Shown: positions 35,201-45,804 of the stretch, piece after piece
How positions within the stretch are numbered: position 1 is the first letter of the stretch
How the letters are laid out: every line of letters begins with the position of its first letter
NCBI GenBank assembly: GCA_028023455.1
Contig: JAQFVV010013368.1
Span: forward strand, 1 to 64,000
Direction of reading: 5' to 3'
Length of the DNA stretch: 64,000 nt
Source of the DNA: Epiperipatus broadwayi
Taxonomy: Eukaryota > Onychophora > Udeonychophora > Euonychophora > Peripatidae
The notes under the pieces: model-generated
What the model saw: only the letters and a program-made list of their open reading frames with translations
Told to the model about the DNA's origin: nothing
The model's database searches: none
Program-made: the position numbers and the translations under genes

Positions 35201-35516
35201 ACGCAATGTATGGGTAAGAGAACAAACAGGTGTTACTGACCTCATTGAAAAAATTAAAAGATTGAAGTGGAGTTGGGCTGGACATATTGATAGAAGAGAT
35301 GATAATAGATGGACAATTGAAATTTTAAACTGGATTCCAAGAGATTGTAAAAGACCCAGAAAGAGACCACATGTGAGATGGATGGATGAAATAAGAAAGT
35401 GTGCAGGGGTGATGTGGAGAAGAGAAGCTAAAGATCGGAGAAGATGGATTAACCTTGGAGAGACCTTCATCCTGCAGTGGATTGATAATGGTTGATGATG
35501 ATGATATAAATAACAA
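32206..35516 (+). mobile_element. RTE/BovB-type LINE, nearly complete
   Basis: The element has a 5' region of about 330 bp (32206-32540) and one long ORF (32541-35495). A very short 3' end follows, made of GATGATGATGAT next to ATAAATAACAAAATAAATAAC. RTE elements typically have one ORF with an AP-type endonuclease and a reverse transcriptase, a very short 3' region and a microsatellite-like tail. The intact reading frame, apart from three stops, suggests this is the youngest RTE copy in the window. At least five decayed relatives are present (4720, 13540, 29748, 46711, 49535). Confidence 0.88.
32541..35495 (+). pseudogene. RTE ORF: AP endonuclease and reverse transcriptase, three in-frame stops
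   Basis: A single frame of 985 codons is interrupted by TGA at 33264, TGA at 33384 and TAA at 34020, with no frameshift. AP-endonuclease motifs are TYNCRSL (residues 51-57), CEVRR (81-85), QVYAPT (about 151), MGDFNARIG (186-194) and SDHR (278-281), the last followed two codons later by a stop. Reverse transcriptase motifs are YRPISLLSVLYKNFTKI, EQAGFKSGFSTVDH, the A motif DYEKAFDSI, the B motif GVRQGDSISPKLF and the C motif FADD (732-735). The C-terminal part has VFTYGSETWTL and a WAGHI...DDNRW region. Proteins like this are often misannotated as craniofacial development protein 2-like. The start codon at 32541 is the first ATG of the frame and remains tentative. Confidence 0.9.
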
Positions 35517-35923
35517 AATAAATAACAAAACAATGTGAAATCCTATGATTTACTACAAAGTAGTTTTTAGAATACATAACAAGCAGTAATCATAGGATTT
35601 CATGTTGTACGTTTATGATTAAGACTCAGTGAGTTAATTGTGAAGATATTTAAAGCTTCAAGTTTTCAAACCTAAATGCTTATGACGGGCTTAGATATAT
35701 AGAAAGAAAAGTTGAGAGAAGGGTGGCTGCCTTTTTTTCATAAAATCTTTGTTGTGTGTTTAGATTTGATGTCATTTTAGATGGCTATCATTGGCATCTG
35801 ATTGGCTGTCAGTTATGTATTATAACGAGTGCTAGAGATTTGGCAGTATCTCGATTTATTTCAGTTTTCAACTATCGGCGCTTCGCAAATTAAAATATTA
35901 TTTCCTTTATATACCTAAATTTT
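35517..35923. other. Spacer with a small inverted repeat
   Basis: A 15-bp near-perfect inverted repeat (35536-35550 and 35588-35602, core AATCCTATGATT) lies just after the RTE tail. Nothing else was recognised. Confidence 0.5.
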
Positions 35924-36271
35924 TTACTGTCTAATTTTTATATTTTTATTTATAAAATTTCTTTTAATTTTACAGTTCTCTAAAAAAAAAAAATCTTCTA
36001 CAGTTATTTTGTTTGCCATATTCGTTTCAATGCTAATAATGCCTTTATATAACCTTTGTTTTACTATATAACTTTTATTAATAAATGCCTTTGATATATT
36101 ATCAAAATTGTTTATAAAATTTTCTTTGCTTATCATAATTGTACTAAGATTGTTAAATCTTATAAATTTAAATGGTAAATCCAATTTCCTATATTCTTTC
36201 AAAAATTCAACGTTACTATTAACATTATTCAATTTGATAATCAATTTCCATTTTTTGTTTAATATGTCCAC
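35924..36271 (-). CDS. Unrecognised 115-residue open frame
   Basis: This frame encodes a Lys-, Asn- and Ile-rich protein (LPFKFIRFNNLSTIMISKEN, later IISIETNMANKITVEDFFF). Its amino-acid pattern is more protein-like than most chance frames here, with alternating charged and hydrophobic residues and no runs. No signal peptide, membrane segment or known motif is visible. It might be part of the nucleic-acid-binding ORF of a retroelement or an exon, but I do not recognise a family. There is no splice or promoter evidence. Confidence 0.25.
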   Translation of the reverse strand: MDILNKKWKLIIKLNNVNSNVEFLKEYRKLDLPFKFIRFNNLSTIMISKENFINNFDNISKAFINKSYIVKQRLYKGIISIETNMANKITVEDFFFLENCKIKRNFINKNIKIRQ

Positions 36272-36654
36272 TGTTAGTTCATTATTCTTTCACCAGTTTA
36301 CTTACATTCAATGAAAACAGAACAGGTATTTGAGAAGAATAGTATTAAAATGATCCAATGTACGATTGCAAGAGGGATAGAAAAATCAAAGAACTTATCC
36401 TTATAAATAGTTTCGAACCCAAATTAAATATTTTGGCTTAAAGCTCTCTTGATTTAATTAGAATTGCAATAATAATTTTAAACAATATATTTATAAGAGA
36501 TGTAAAATTAGTTATATAAAAAATAAAAAGAGGGAGCCATTATATAACATTAAAAAAGGCAAATTTAAAATCAAATTAGTGGCAGTTTGAAAAACTGATT
36601 AATAAGAAGGAGGTAGATATTGGTATTAGATAAGTAAGAATTATAAAATATAGA
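36272..36654. other. AT-rich DNA, nothing recognised
   Basis: No feature was seen before the next family A copy. Confidence 0.4.
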
Positions 36655-37180
36655 ATGTATCTTTATATTGGACTATTTCCATAATCTAATATGAGTGTTG
36701 AATGTCTTTAGAAAAATGTAACTTTATTTAAATATTCCAAATACATTCAACTGTTAATTATAGCATGCAGGTTAGTAATGCACAATGTTTCAAGAGGTAT
36801 TATCCTCCCCTCTTCTCCAGGTGTTGCTAGCCTGATCAGTGACAGTACTAACATAGGATTCAAACCTGGACCCTTAGAGCACTACCATAAAATTTCAATA
36901 GTCAAAAATCTAAGGGTCCAGGTTCAAATCCCATGCCAGTACTCTCACTGATCAGGCTAGCAATACCTGAAAAAGAGGGGAGAATTATAACAGAATAATA
37001 CCTCTCAAAACATTGTGAATTTACTAACTTGTTTGATGTGCTATTACTAAAAATTGAATGTATTTGGAATATTTAAATAAAATTAAATTTTTTTAAAGAC
37101 ATTCAATACTCAGATTATGGAAATAGTCCAATATAAAAACACAACTAAAACACCATCATCACAAACCCTCAGGAAAACAA
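36655..37180. repeat. Inverted pair of family A tRNA-like repeats
   Basis: The left copy (36655-36880) is on the minus strand and the right copy (36884-37180) on the plus strand, joined head to head. B-box-like sequences face each other: GGTTTGAATCC on the minus strand near 36871-36861 and GGTTCAAATCC near 36921-36931. The A-box regions are missing at the junction, so each copy is truncated at its head. The outer ends carry the family terminal sequence. Confidence 0.8.
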
Positions 37181-38149
37181 TAAAATATAGATGTTTATAA
37201 ATATATTTTACAATAAAAATAAGTTATAATAGTAAGTTTAATGATAATAATTATTAAATTTAAAATTCATACACTAAAATTTAGATTAATAATAAAAATA
37301 AATGAATAAATAAATAATAAAAGACTATTAGTTTCATAAGTTGGCTATATTTTTTATAGTTTATATATGTATGATAATATTAATTAATATAAAATAATTA
37401 ATAAAAGCCAAGAGCTTACTGATTTGATTTTTATTATATTTAATGATATATAAATGTAGTATAAATTTTGAATATATTGGTGTATGTATATGATATGTTT
37501 AAGATATGTATGTATACATATATATTTATAAAAGACAGAGTTCATCCATGTTAAAATATTTTAAATATTGATATACCGACGTTTTGACTTGGTCACACAA
37601 GTCATCCACTGGGTGATAAAAGGTAGAAAGATGGTTGTAGAGGCGCTACAATCACTGATTTGAAAAAAAAAAAAAAAACGTTAAAGTTCCACCAATAGCA
37701 AAAATGTTAAATTAAAAATGTTTTTTAAAAAAATCTTTTCAAATAGGAGGGAGTTTATATATTGAATGTGGCATTTATTTATGTATTTAATACTGCCTAC
37801 CACTATACTAAGTAATGGTAAATAAAATAGAAAATGATATAACATTGGAATACTAACCAAAAAAACACATTTTTTTTTCAAAGTCACCATGACTATCATT
37901 TCATCTATTAATAAATAGACTTTTTTTTAAAATATTGTTTATTTTCTCAAAATATGATTTATTAACATAATATTAATCTTTGAATTTACATGTTATATGT
38001 AGTGATATACAAGATTCAAACTATGATTTACAATGCAGAACTTGATTTACCTGAGTGAACAGAAAAACCTTGAATTGTATATGCATATATCTTTCTATTC
38101 ATAGCTACTCTCATAGTTTACTAAGTAACCTCTGACCTTAATTGCAACT
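37181..38149. other. AT-rich DNA with one PLE-type motif
   Basis: Apart from a CTGATGA/GAAACGTC-type motif at 37574-37611 and a poly-A run near 37663-37678, nothing was recognised. The 72-codon minus-strand frame at 37681-37899 is low complexity. Confidence 0.4.
37574..37611 (-). other. Stem-loop of the CTGATGA...GAAACGTC type
   Basis: On the minus strand GGATGACTTG, loop TGTGAC, CAAGTCAAAACGTCGG forms a 6-bp hairpin (GACTTG/CAAGTC) placed between a degenerate CTGATGA box and an AAAACGTC box. This arrangement is related to the hammerhead-like cores in other repeats and is common in animal PLE-associated repeats. Confidence 0.45.
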
Positions 38150-40010
38150 AGATAGATCACAGCTACCAAGAATCACATCATCTCCACCACCCAGAAGATG
38201 AGAAAGTGAAAACCCATACTAATCCCCGCAGCACCCAGGTACCAGACCCCCTTGCTAAGAACTAGGAACCAGACCTTGGGATATTTCCAAATCTCAGACT
38301 CTCTCATCCAATGCCCTTACTAATCCCCACAGACCCAGATCCCCTCCAAAACCCAGGCTTGTGAGACCTTCCAAGCACCAGACCCTGCCATCCAGATGGC
38401 AGAGATGAGTGACACAGCAGCCCTGATTTGAAGTTTAAACCATAGTAGAACTCTCTGGCCTGAGTCACCCAAGCATGAGATTCTCTCATCTTCACAGCCA
38501 AGACAAGCAATGCTACAGCACTAATCAAAAATGTAAATCTCACATGCTTATATCATATGCCATCTACAGATGATCACATAGTCTAAAAACCAACCTATGA
38601 ATCATATAGAGAACAAAGAGACTAAAACCACAATGCATCACATCATCTCCACTGTCCTGAAGATGAGAAAGATGAAACCTATACTAATCCCCATAGCACT
38701 CACATCCCAGCCCCTGTAAGAACCAGAGTTCAGGCCCTGGGAATCTTCCCAAGTTCCAAACTCTCTCATCTGAAGCCCATACTAGAACACAAAACACCCA
38801 CATCTCAGCCCCCCCCGACCAGGAAGCAAGCCCTGGGAGCTCTCCAAGCAACAGACTCAGTCCTCAAGACCAGAAAGATGAGTGACCCAGTAGCTCTAAT
38901 CCAATGTTCAAATCACAGTTGAACTCTTTGGGAACCTTAGTTTTGTCCATCATGTTTCAGCTTCCAGACAACTTATAAAAAACTAGAAGCCTTAGTCCAT
39001 GAGGTCCTTAACGGTAAAAATCAAATGATAAAACTAGAAGCACAATCCATACGATGAAGTACAACTGTTAACAATACAATGTCATAATAATTGCTAAATT
39101 TAAAATCACAGTGCAAACGTCCAGGATTTCCAATGCTTTGCATAAAAAATTCATCATTACCTTCCAAAATCAAGAACTTTAATGTATATATAGTAAACAG
39201 ATGCTAGCATTATGTGTTATATCACAATATAATTCTAGATCTATAGAGCAATCAAAGATGTACATAGAGTAATGTATCCATTAAAATCGCACATTGAATA
39301 GTGTCCATCATGTTTCAGCACCCTGATAACCTATGAAAACTAGAAGCACTAATCCATATAGTCAAATGTTAAAATTATCGATTTGTACAGTTCAGCATTC
39401 AAGATAGAAAAAAACGTTTAATATAGAATGTAAGATTAAATAATTAAGCAACACTTGAAATCAAATATGTTCAGATACAGTCTAAAACAATTCACTATAA
39501 TAGAAGAGAATCTTTTTCACAAATCAAATCCCAGGTCTAAAATGCAAGCACAAAACTGCAATGAATAATGTCATTTTTAACAAATGAATGAGCCATCCAA
39601 ATCTGGTAAAAACCTTTTAAAAGACATAGTCAGTGATTCAGCATCAAATGCATGGATAAAAGATAAAGCAACACTTGAAATGAATGATCAGGTACAATGA
39701 GAAACAATTTACTATTGTGGAAAAATTCTTTTTTTAAAAAGTAAAATCTTAGGTTTAAAAAGCAAGCATTAAAGTCTAAATGAATGACGCTACTATTGCT
39801 AACAAATAAATGAAATCCAATTCTAGTAACGATCCCCAGAGCAGCATTTTCCCAGCTCCGCCCATATAAAAACTAGGATTCAGGTCCTTAGAGGTCCTCC
39901 CAACAATCAGACACTGTCACCCAGTCAGCAAAGCTGCCTTGAATTAAAATATTCCCTGAAAATTAAGTCTTTCAATAGAAATCTTTAGAAATTTACATGG
40001 CTGTCAGTTA
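38150..40010. repeat. Degenerate C/A-rich tandem array
   Basis: The block is much richer in C than the rest of the window. A segment beginning AATCACATCATCTCCACC at 38169 recurs at about 38635 (period near 467 bp). Shorter echoes recur later: TGTCCATCATGTTTCAGC at 38944 and 39301, and AAGCAACACTTGAAAT at 39443 and about 39664. The units are diverged and partly rearranged. The minus-strand frame at 38304-38543 runs through the array and is not a convincing gene. Confidence 0.65.
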
Positions 40011-40304
40011 TTTTTAACAGTGCTCCAAAGAAAAATTTTAATCAGCTTACTTGTTGTCTGATGGTGCCATAATTCTTGTGTACAAAAGAACCTAAAAGGT
40101 TATTCTGGTCAATTGGAAACGTTTTAGAGAAACAAAAATTTCTCTAAAATATAATTTAGGTAACTAAAATGGTAACTAAAACGGGGAGTCAGTAACAGAG
40201 TAAACTGGAGACCCTGGCTCCCTCTAGTAGGTCTAAATAGACTTTTTCAAATAAAATTCAACAAGGTACGTATAACATATATATGAAATAAAGTAGTATC
40301 GTAA

Positions 40305-40570
40305 CTATCTTTCTTATTGCATTGCCAAATCTATATAATATTAATATTATCTATGTTCTTTTTTGCTATTTACAATCCTTTTTTACAACCCACTATTGAC
40401 AGTTTTGATTGCACCAGAAATCTTCTTAAGAAAAAAAAAAATCTGAAGAAGATTGCTAGGGCAATTGAAACTGTCACTAGTGGGTTGTTAAAAAGCATTG
40501 TAAAAAGTAATAAAGAACATAGATGATGTTAATATTTTATGGATTTGACAATACAATAAGAAAGATAATG
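40305..40570. repeat. Palindromic repeat family E, copy 1
   Basis: Two arms of about 130 bp (40305-40435 and 40436-40570) are imperfect inverted complements. Each carries one CTGANGA-hairpin-GAAAC motif near the centre. The right arm at 40443-40474 has CTGAAGA, stem GATTGC/GCAATT and GAAACTGTC. The left arm has a decayed form on the minus strand (40430-40401). Related copies are at 41225, 51330 and 52719. Confidence 0.8.
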
Positions 40571-40857
40571 TTATATACTTCTAAAAAACATAAAGAAAAT
40601 TGGAAATGGAGCTTCAATAAGAAGGAAAAAGAAACATTGATATGTATATGAGTGGATGCATGGAGCATATAAGGAACATCAAGAATTTAACAGACTATGT
40701 TGAAGAGAAGGAAAGTACAGAAGCAGCAGACTATTTAAATGAAAAGTGGAAATTGTTCTGGAGAAGATTCAATCAAAACCATCAATAGTGCATTGTAAAA
40801 AAAGCATTGACAAAAGTAATAAAGAATACAGATGATATTAATATTAAAATAAAATAA
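40571..40857. other. Spacer, nothing firm
   Basis: No known repeat or gene was recognised. Confidence 0.35.
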
Positions 40858-40992
40858 TATTCCCATTATTCACTTCAAAAACCAACTTCCTTCAACATCA
40901 AAAAATGTATTCACGAGTTAAGCCATCAATCTCATGAAGCCACAATTTGATGTTAAAGGAAGTTGTTTTTTAAAGAGAATGATGGGAAAACT
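40858..40992. repeat. Small foldback repeat
   Basis: Arms at about 40859-40903 and 40947-40991 are imperfect inverted complements (AACTTCCTTCAACATCAAA against TTTGATGTTAAAGGAAGTT). No ribozyme-like core was seen in the loop. Confidence 0.75.
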
Positions 40993-41224
40993 ATTTTGTT
41001 ATATATATATATATCGTTGAATTTCACTTGAATTTTAGTAAAAATTTGTTGTTTTTTTTTGACTAGTATTGTAATATTATATGATTTTCTATTTTATTTA
41101 CGTATTGTATATAAATGGGGCATAAAATATGTTTGTATAGCAAGATATAAAACATCAGTCAATTTATAAGGACATATAATGTTGCTTGGTTTAAGTGATC
41201 AATTATTTGTGTATTCCTGTATTT

Positions 41225-41335
41225 ATATATATCTTATAGCTCTGAAGAAGATTGCAGGTCAATCGAAACTGTTCAATTAATTAAGTTAAATAAAAAAAGC
41301 ATTGCAAAAATAATAAGAAAGACAGTTTTGTTTAA
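41225..41335 (+). repeat. Half copy of repeat family E
   Basis: Only one arm is present. It includes CTGAAGA (41242-41248), stem GATTG/CAATC and GAAACTGTT, followed by the arm sequence AAAGCATTGCAAAAATAAT found in copy 1. Confidence 0.7.
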
Positions 41336-41379
41336 CAGTAATATATCCAGGCATTAATCTTACTTTTGCAGTCCGAAAT

Positions 41380-41975
41380 CTCAGCTTCTGTTTTACTTTA
41401 CAGCCAGTTGTGGTTTCTTCACATCCGTAGTATTTTGAAAATCTGCTGTATTTTTCAGCACATTCTCATAGGTTAAACATTTTTCTCTCATGTATTTGTA
41501 CATTAAATCATGTTCACATGGTATATCATGTCTTAACCATAATAACTACTTGAGAAGCATGCTGTCCAATTTAATATTGGGATTGCATTCTTTAGCTAGT
41601 ATACACAATCTCAAATTGTAATCTTGAATTTTCTCATGCGATGCCTGGCTTCTTTTTTGAATTGGAGAAGTACAACTAGTTTCAGTGTTGTGAGTTTAAA
41701 ATACATGCTTAACTTCTGTTTTATCTCTTGATAAGTACCTCCCATGGAGTTTTAGGGGCATAGAGTCAATTTTCCATTTGCAATATCTTTTTACTGGACA
41801 TCCACATTAACATTGTTACTTTCAGCTTATCATCCACTATATTGTTAATAAGTACATATCTCTCTGCATGCTCAATGTAGATTTTACAAACCTCTGCATT
41901 GTTAACATCAAAATCATTAATGGAGCTAGTCACAAACTGCTGAAATGAGCTAATCTGTTATGCCTAGGTAACTTT
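41380..41975 (-). pseudogene. Ty3/gypsy retrotransposon gag remnant
   Basis: The minus-strand translation, pieced across stops, shows FDVNNAEVCKIYIEHAERYV, LINNIVDDKLKVTMLMW, YAPKTPW, then IQDYNLRLCILAKECNPNIK, LDSMLLK and KCLTYENVLKNTADFQNTT. This order matches the capsid-like region of animal Ty3/gypsy gag proteins (a YxxANxIxDDxxKxxxLL-type start, then a LRxLAxxCNFG-type segment and an LTYExALxIA-type end). Several stops make it inactive. No pol region or LTR was recognised next to it, and it is too far away and too different to be joined with the integrase at 9.2 kb. Confidence 0.75.
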
Positions 41976-42089
41976 CTTTCCACTACTGCCCCAGTTTTTT
42001 TTGAGATGTCAATTACACCAATTTGCTAAATATTCGGAATATTATTGTCATTACCAGCTGAGTACACATTGATACATTATGTAATGAGC

Positions 42090-42400
42090 ATGCCAATAGC
42101 TCTTAACAAGTTTTTCAGAATATCCATATCCTCAGACTAGTTTTTAGCTCTGGCTGTTGTCAGTGATGTGTAAGATATTCAAGCAATAGATTTTAAATAC
42201 CAGGTCAAGCCCAGTACTGTATCTAATGGTTAACTATTAAGTAAAAAATCTGAAATTTTCAGACATCCAGGTCTTCAAATCCACCTATCTAACTTACATA
42301 GCTATATAGGACTGAACTAAGTTCACATACACCATATATTAATAGCTTAACAATGTAAAATCAGCAAAACCTTAAGAGCAAAAACAATAATTGCAAGAAA
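42090..42400. repeat. Palindromic repeat family D, copy 1 (one arm)
   Basis: The segment carries the left arm of family D with TTCAGAATATCCATATCCTC and a central GGACTGAACTAAGTTC part. It ends in sequence that is inverted relative to the centre of copy 2. A degenerate hammerhead-like core is present on the minus strand at about 42131-42168 (CTGACAA, AGC...GCT, AAAACTAGTC). Confidence 0.7.
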
Positions 42401-42503
42401 ATCAAGTCATATGTCATGTGACTTAATTTAATAAGCTTTTACTATAAATGTTATACAATGATTGTGCCAATAGCGCATAACAAGCTTTTCAGAGTATCCA
42501 TAT

Positions 42504-42542
42504 CCTCAGACCAGTTTCTAGCTCTTGCTGTCATCAGTGAGG
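42504..42542 (-). ncRNA. Hammerhead ribozyme candidate in repeat D2
   Basis: On the minus strand the order is stem I CCTCA, core CTGATGA, stem II CAGC-AAGA-GCTA (three pairs plus one mismatch next to the core), core GAA, stem III A-C, loop TG, G-T, cleavage base C, and stem I TGAGG. All invariant hammerhead bases are present and stem I pairs perfectly over 5 bp. The short stem II and 2-bp stem III would make it weak as a monomer. Confidence 0.65.
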
Positions 42543-42879
42543 CATTATGATATTCAAGCATTAGATTTAAAATACCAGGTCATGCCCAGCACTTTATCTA
42601 ATGGTTAATTATTAAGCAAAAAATCTGAAATTTTCAGACATCCATATGCCTTCAAATCCAGTTATCTAACTTAAATAGTCATATGGGACAGAACTAAAGC
42701 TATTAATATATGGTGTATTTGAATTTAGTTCAGTCCCATATGGCTATTTAAGTTGGACAGCTGGATTTGAAGAGATATGGATATCTGAAAATTTCCGATT
42801 TTCTATTTAATAGTTAACCATTAGATAAAGTGCTGAGCTTGACTGGGTATTTTAATTCTAATGCTTGAATATCTTAATG

Positions 42880-42918
42880 CCTCATTGACATCAGCCAAAG
42901 CTAGAAACTGGTCTGAGG
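42880..42918 (+). ncRNA. Decayed hammerhead-like core, right arm of D2
   Basis: The inverted partner of 42504-42542 keeps stem I (CCTCA/TGAGG), stem II (AGC/GCT), GAAAC, loop TG and GTC. Its first core box reads TTGACAT instead of CTGATGA, so it should be inactive. Confidence 0.55.
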
Positions 42919-43030
42919 TTAGGGATATTCTGAAAAGCTTGTTAAAAGCTATTGGCCCACTCATTATATAACATTTGAAATACAAGCTTATTAAATTAAG
43001 TCACGTGATATATGATTTCATTTCCTTGAA

Positions 43031-45804
43031 AACATTGATACATTTTATTATAAGTAAAACACCAAATTTAAAACTTAGTAACATGAGTTTATTAATTTGA
43101 GACAAAACAAATAAATATAAATACAATGTTAAATATAATTACTAATCTTGTTAGACAATGAATATCATAGTTTCTATATTCAGATTTATCCTGCACATTC
43201 TTAAGGTAGGATTTAAACTATTTTTACACACATGCTTTGTGTACATTGTCAGTACTTATATATTCTTCCTCTTCTACTTCTTTGCTCATACACACACTTT
43301 AAAAAAACTTCTGCAGTTTTTATATCTTTATTAATCTACATAAATTAGCATACATTAATTTAATGCAAATTCAAATGTATGCTTTGCATATGTTAATTTT
43401 CAACAGTGTTTACAACTTGAGGGATTTTATTTGCTTCCTGTCTGAGTATAGTTAGAGCAAATATTTGAACTTTATTTACACAACATAAAAATATGTATAC
43501 ATACGCGCGCACACAGTGCTAGATTCTGTCAGACAGTACAGGGATGAATATCATTTTGTCTCGGACTAGCTTTATTTTCTCTAAGCTATATTTGCGGCTA
43601 AATATAACATCTCAAAGTAAAATTAGGTTCGCCCTCTGGTGAATGCAAATTTAAACCATTTTGACCTTTTATAAATAAACAGTATCTGTGGGGTTAATAA
43701 ATATGGACAAATAGAATTTGTTTTAAAAGCTACTATTTCGTTGGTATTTTTTTTTTCTTCTGTTTTTTAAAAATAATAAGCTATAACAGAATGTCATGTT
43801 TTAGAAAAATGAATGATAGGTAAGATTCGTTCTTAATATAATTAGGATTTTAAGCAATAATTCTTGTCTTTGCAAAAGTAATATAAGAATGTGGGATGCG
43901 TTAAACGAACTGATTTAATTAGTCAGATTTAAAAGAAAAATATATATTAGTGCCTTTATTTTATTTTAAAAGTAATGTAAATACTTCGTGTAAGGTTTTT
44001 TCTACATATAATTAATATAATCCTTCAAACTTATTTGAATATAGTTTATTAGTTTATAACGATGGGCTTACAAAATAACGTTTGTTTGAATTTGAAGTTC
44101 TCTGACTTTACGTAATTTGTTTTTTTAATATAAAATATTGGCAGAATAATCTAATAAATTTTTTTTTAAAGAATCATTTATTGTAATTTATAACTTTTTA
44201 CGGTTCTTTATGCTGGTTATTATTTATAATAAATATTTCCAACAAATTTATACTTTTATATTTTAAATACCATCTTGTTTCCATGGTAACAGGTTTTTTC
44301 AACAAACCGTTAAATTTTATACATCTCAAAGCTAATCGTAAATGATTCTGATATAAATTATATCCAAAATTAGACTAATAGTTTAAAACTTTAATAGAGT
44401 CGGAAAATTAAGAAAGCAGACGTAAGAAAGAGGTTAAAAAATAAAAGTGATGCAAGGAACAGAAAGCTTTCTTTTTTTGCTATCGTACTCGTATTAAGGG
44501 AAGAAAATAGATGGTGTTCTTAAGACATAAACTATAAAATAAATATGACGTATTGGAAATCTACAAAAAAGAAGATCAAGAAACAATTTTTACCCAATCC
44601 GAAACAGAGAATACGAAACAGTTTATCCGGAATTAATGATAAAAATGTTACACCATAATATGTACGAAAGGATGAAGATGGGTGTTGATTAAGACTTTTC
44701 GGTTTAAAATTTATTAAAACATTAAATCTCATACAGTAATCAAATTTTAATTGCTACAAATTATTTAAAATATTTATATAATATCTCAATCATTTTTAAT
44801 ATTAATGCAACGGTTTTGTTTGTTTAATCCTATGATTGAAAATTGTTAATGAACATTGAAATATTTTTGACTTTTTCTTAAGTTTAAAATTGCTTGTCAG
44901 AGATAATAGTCGAAGCGCTTCGTGTTATAATTAAATTAAAAGTTTTCGTTAAAAGTAAACTTGTAAAATAAAAGTTTTCACTTTCCAAACTAGTTTTTGT
45001 TTAAACTGACGCGTTGTCTTCGAATAGTCATAATAATAAAAGTGAAATTATCTTAGACTTTTCATATGCACATATAAATAAAACGATGACTTCCTTTGCA
45101 TGCTAAAACTTGACATTTAGCAGAATTTGATGTTGTTTTTTTTAAAAAAATCATTTATTCGGAAATTAGATAATTTGATTTAGTGATTAACTAATAGCTG
45201 AACCTTCAATTGCATGAATACTTCTCCATATAGGGCTAATGTTTAGTTGATTTTTTTAACAAGAATGATTTAGTTTTGATCTATCATTCAATTTATGTAG
45301 TTAATACTTAAAAGAAGTATCTGATTTAGATAAGTCATGTTATAAATTTAATATTTTAAAAGCAATATTCTTAATTAAATAAAATGTGCCAAATGAAACA
45401 TTAAAACTGATCTGACTTACAGAAGTTCCATTACCATTAATAAGAGGATTGCTTGAATAATTCTATGACAGTTTCTTTAAGACTTCATTTTTTTTTTTGG
45501 TGCTTTTTCCGCATATTTGTGTTTTTAAACCCCCCTCCCCCTTAGACATTAACTTCAAAAAATATAATGTCTACATCTTTGTATAAAGCTGTTCATAAAA
45601 AATCTTTTTATAGGTTCTCTAATATATTTTTCTAACAGTATGCCCAAGCCAGTTACAATTTCTTTAACATTATATCCAATTTAGTTGTTTCTTCCTCATT
45701 TTAATTTTTTTAAGTTTTCACCCATTCTCATCCATTTCTTAGTGCTCCTAGCTCAATTTAAAAAAAAAAAAAGGCCATTCTTTTGGCCTACACAAACTGT
45801 TTTT
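43031..45804. other. AT-rich DNA, nothing recognised
   Basis: This is the longest stretch without an identifiable repeat. Small open frames (for example 44532-44732, minus) show no family resemblance. It is the most plausible place for unrecognised single-copy or regulatory DNA, but I see no positive sign of a gene. Confidence 0.4.

Larger units (their letters stand above)
42405..43030. repeat. Palindromic repeat family D, copy 2 (complete)
   Basis: The two arms (about 42405-42690 and 42720-43030) are inverted complements around a centre at about 42705. The outer ends share AATCATATATCACGTGA-like sequence. Each arm carries a hammerhead-like core, the left one on the minus strand (42504-42542) and the right one on the plus strand (42880-42918). 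No protein is encoded. Its structure parallels family C and E palindromes. Confidence 0.85.

Noticed and set aside
38304-38543. 79-codon frame with a hydrophobic start like a signal peptide (MRFTFLISAVALLVLAVKMR)
   Set aside because: It lies inside a degenerate tandem array, and the repeated unit near 38636 does not appear to keep the frame open, so the resemblance to a signal peptide is probably chance.
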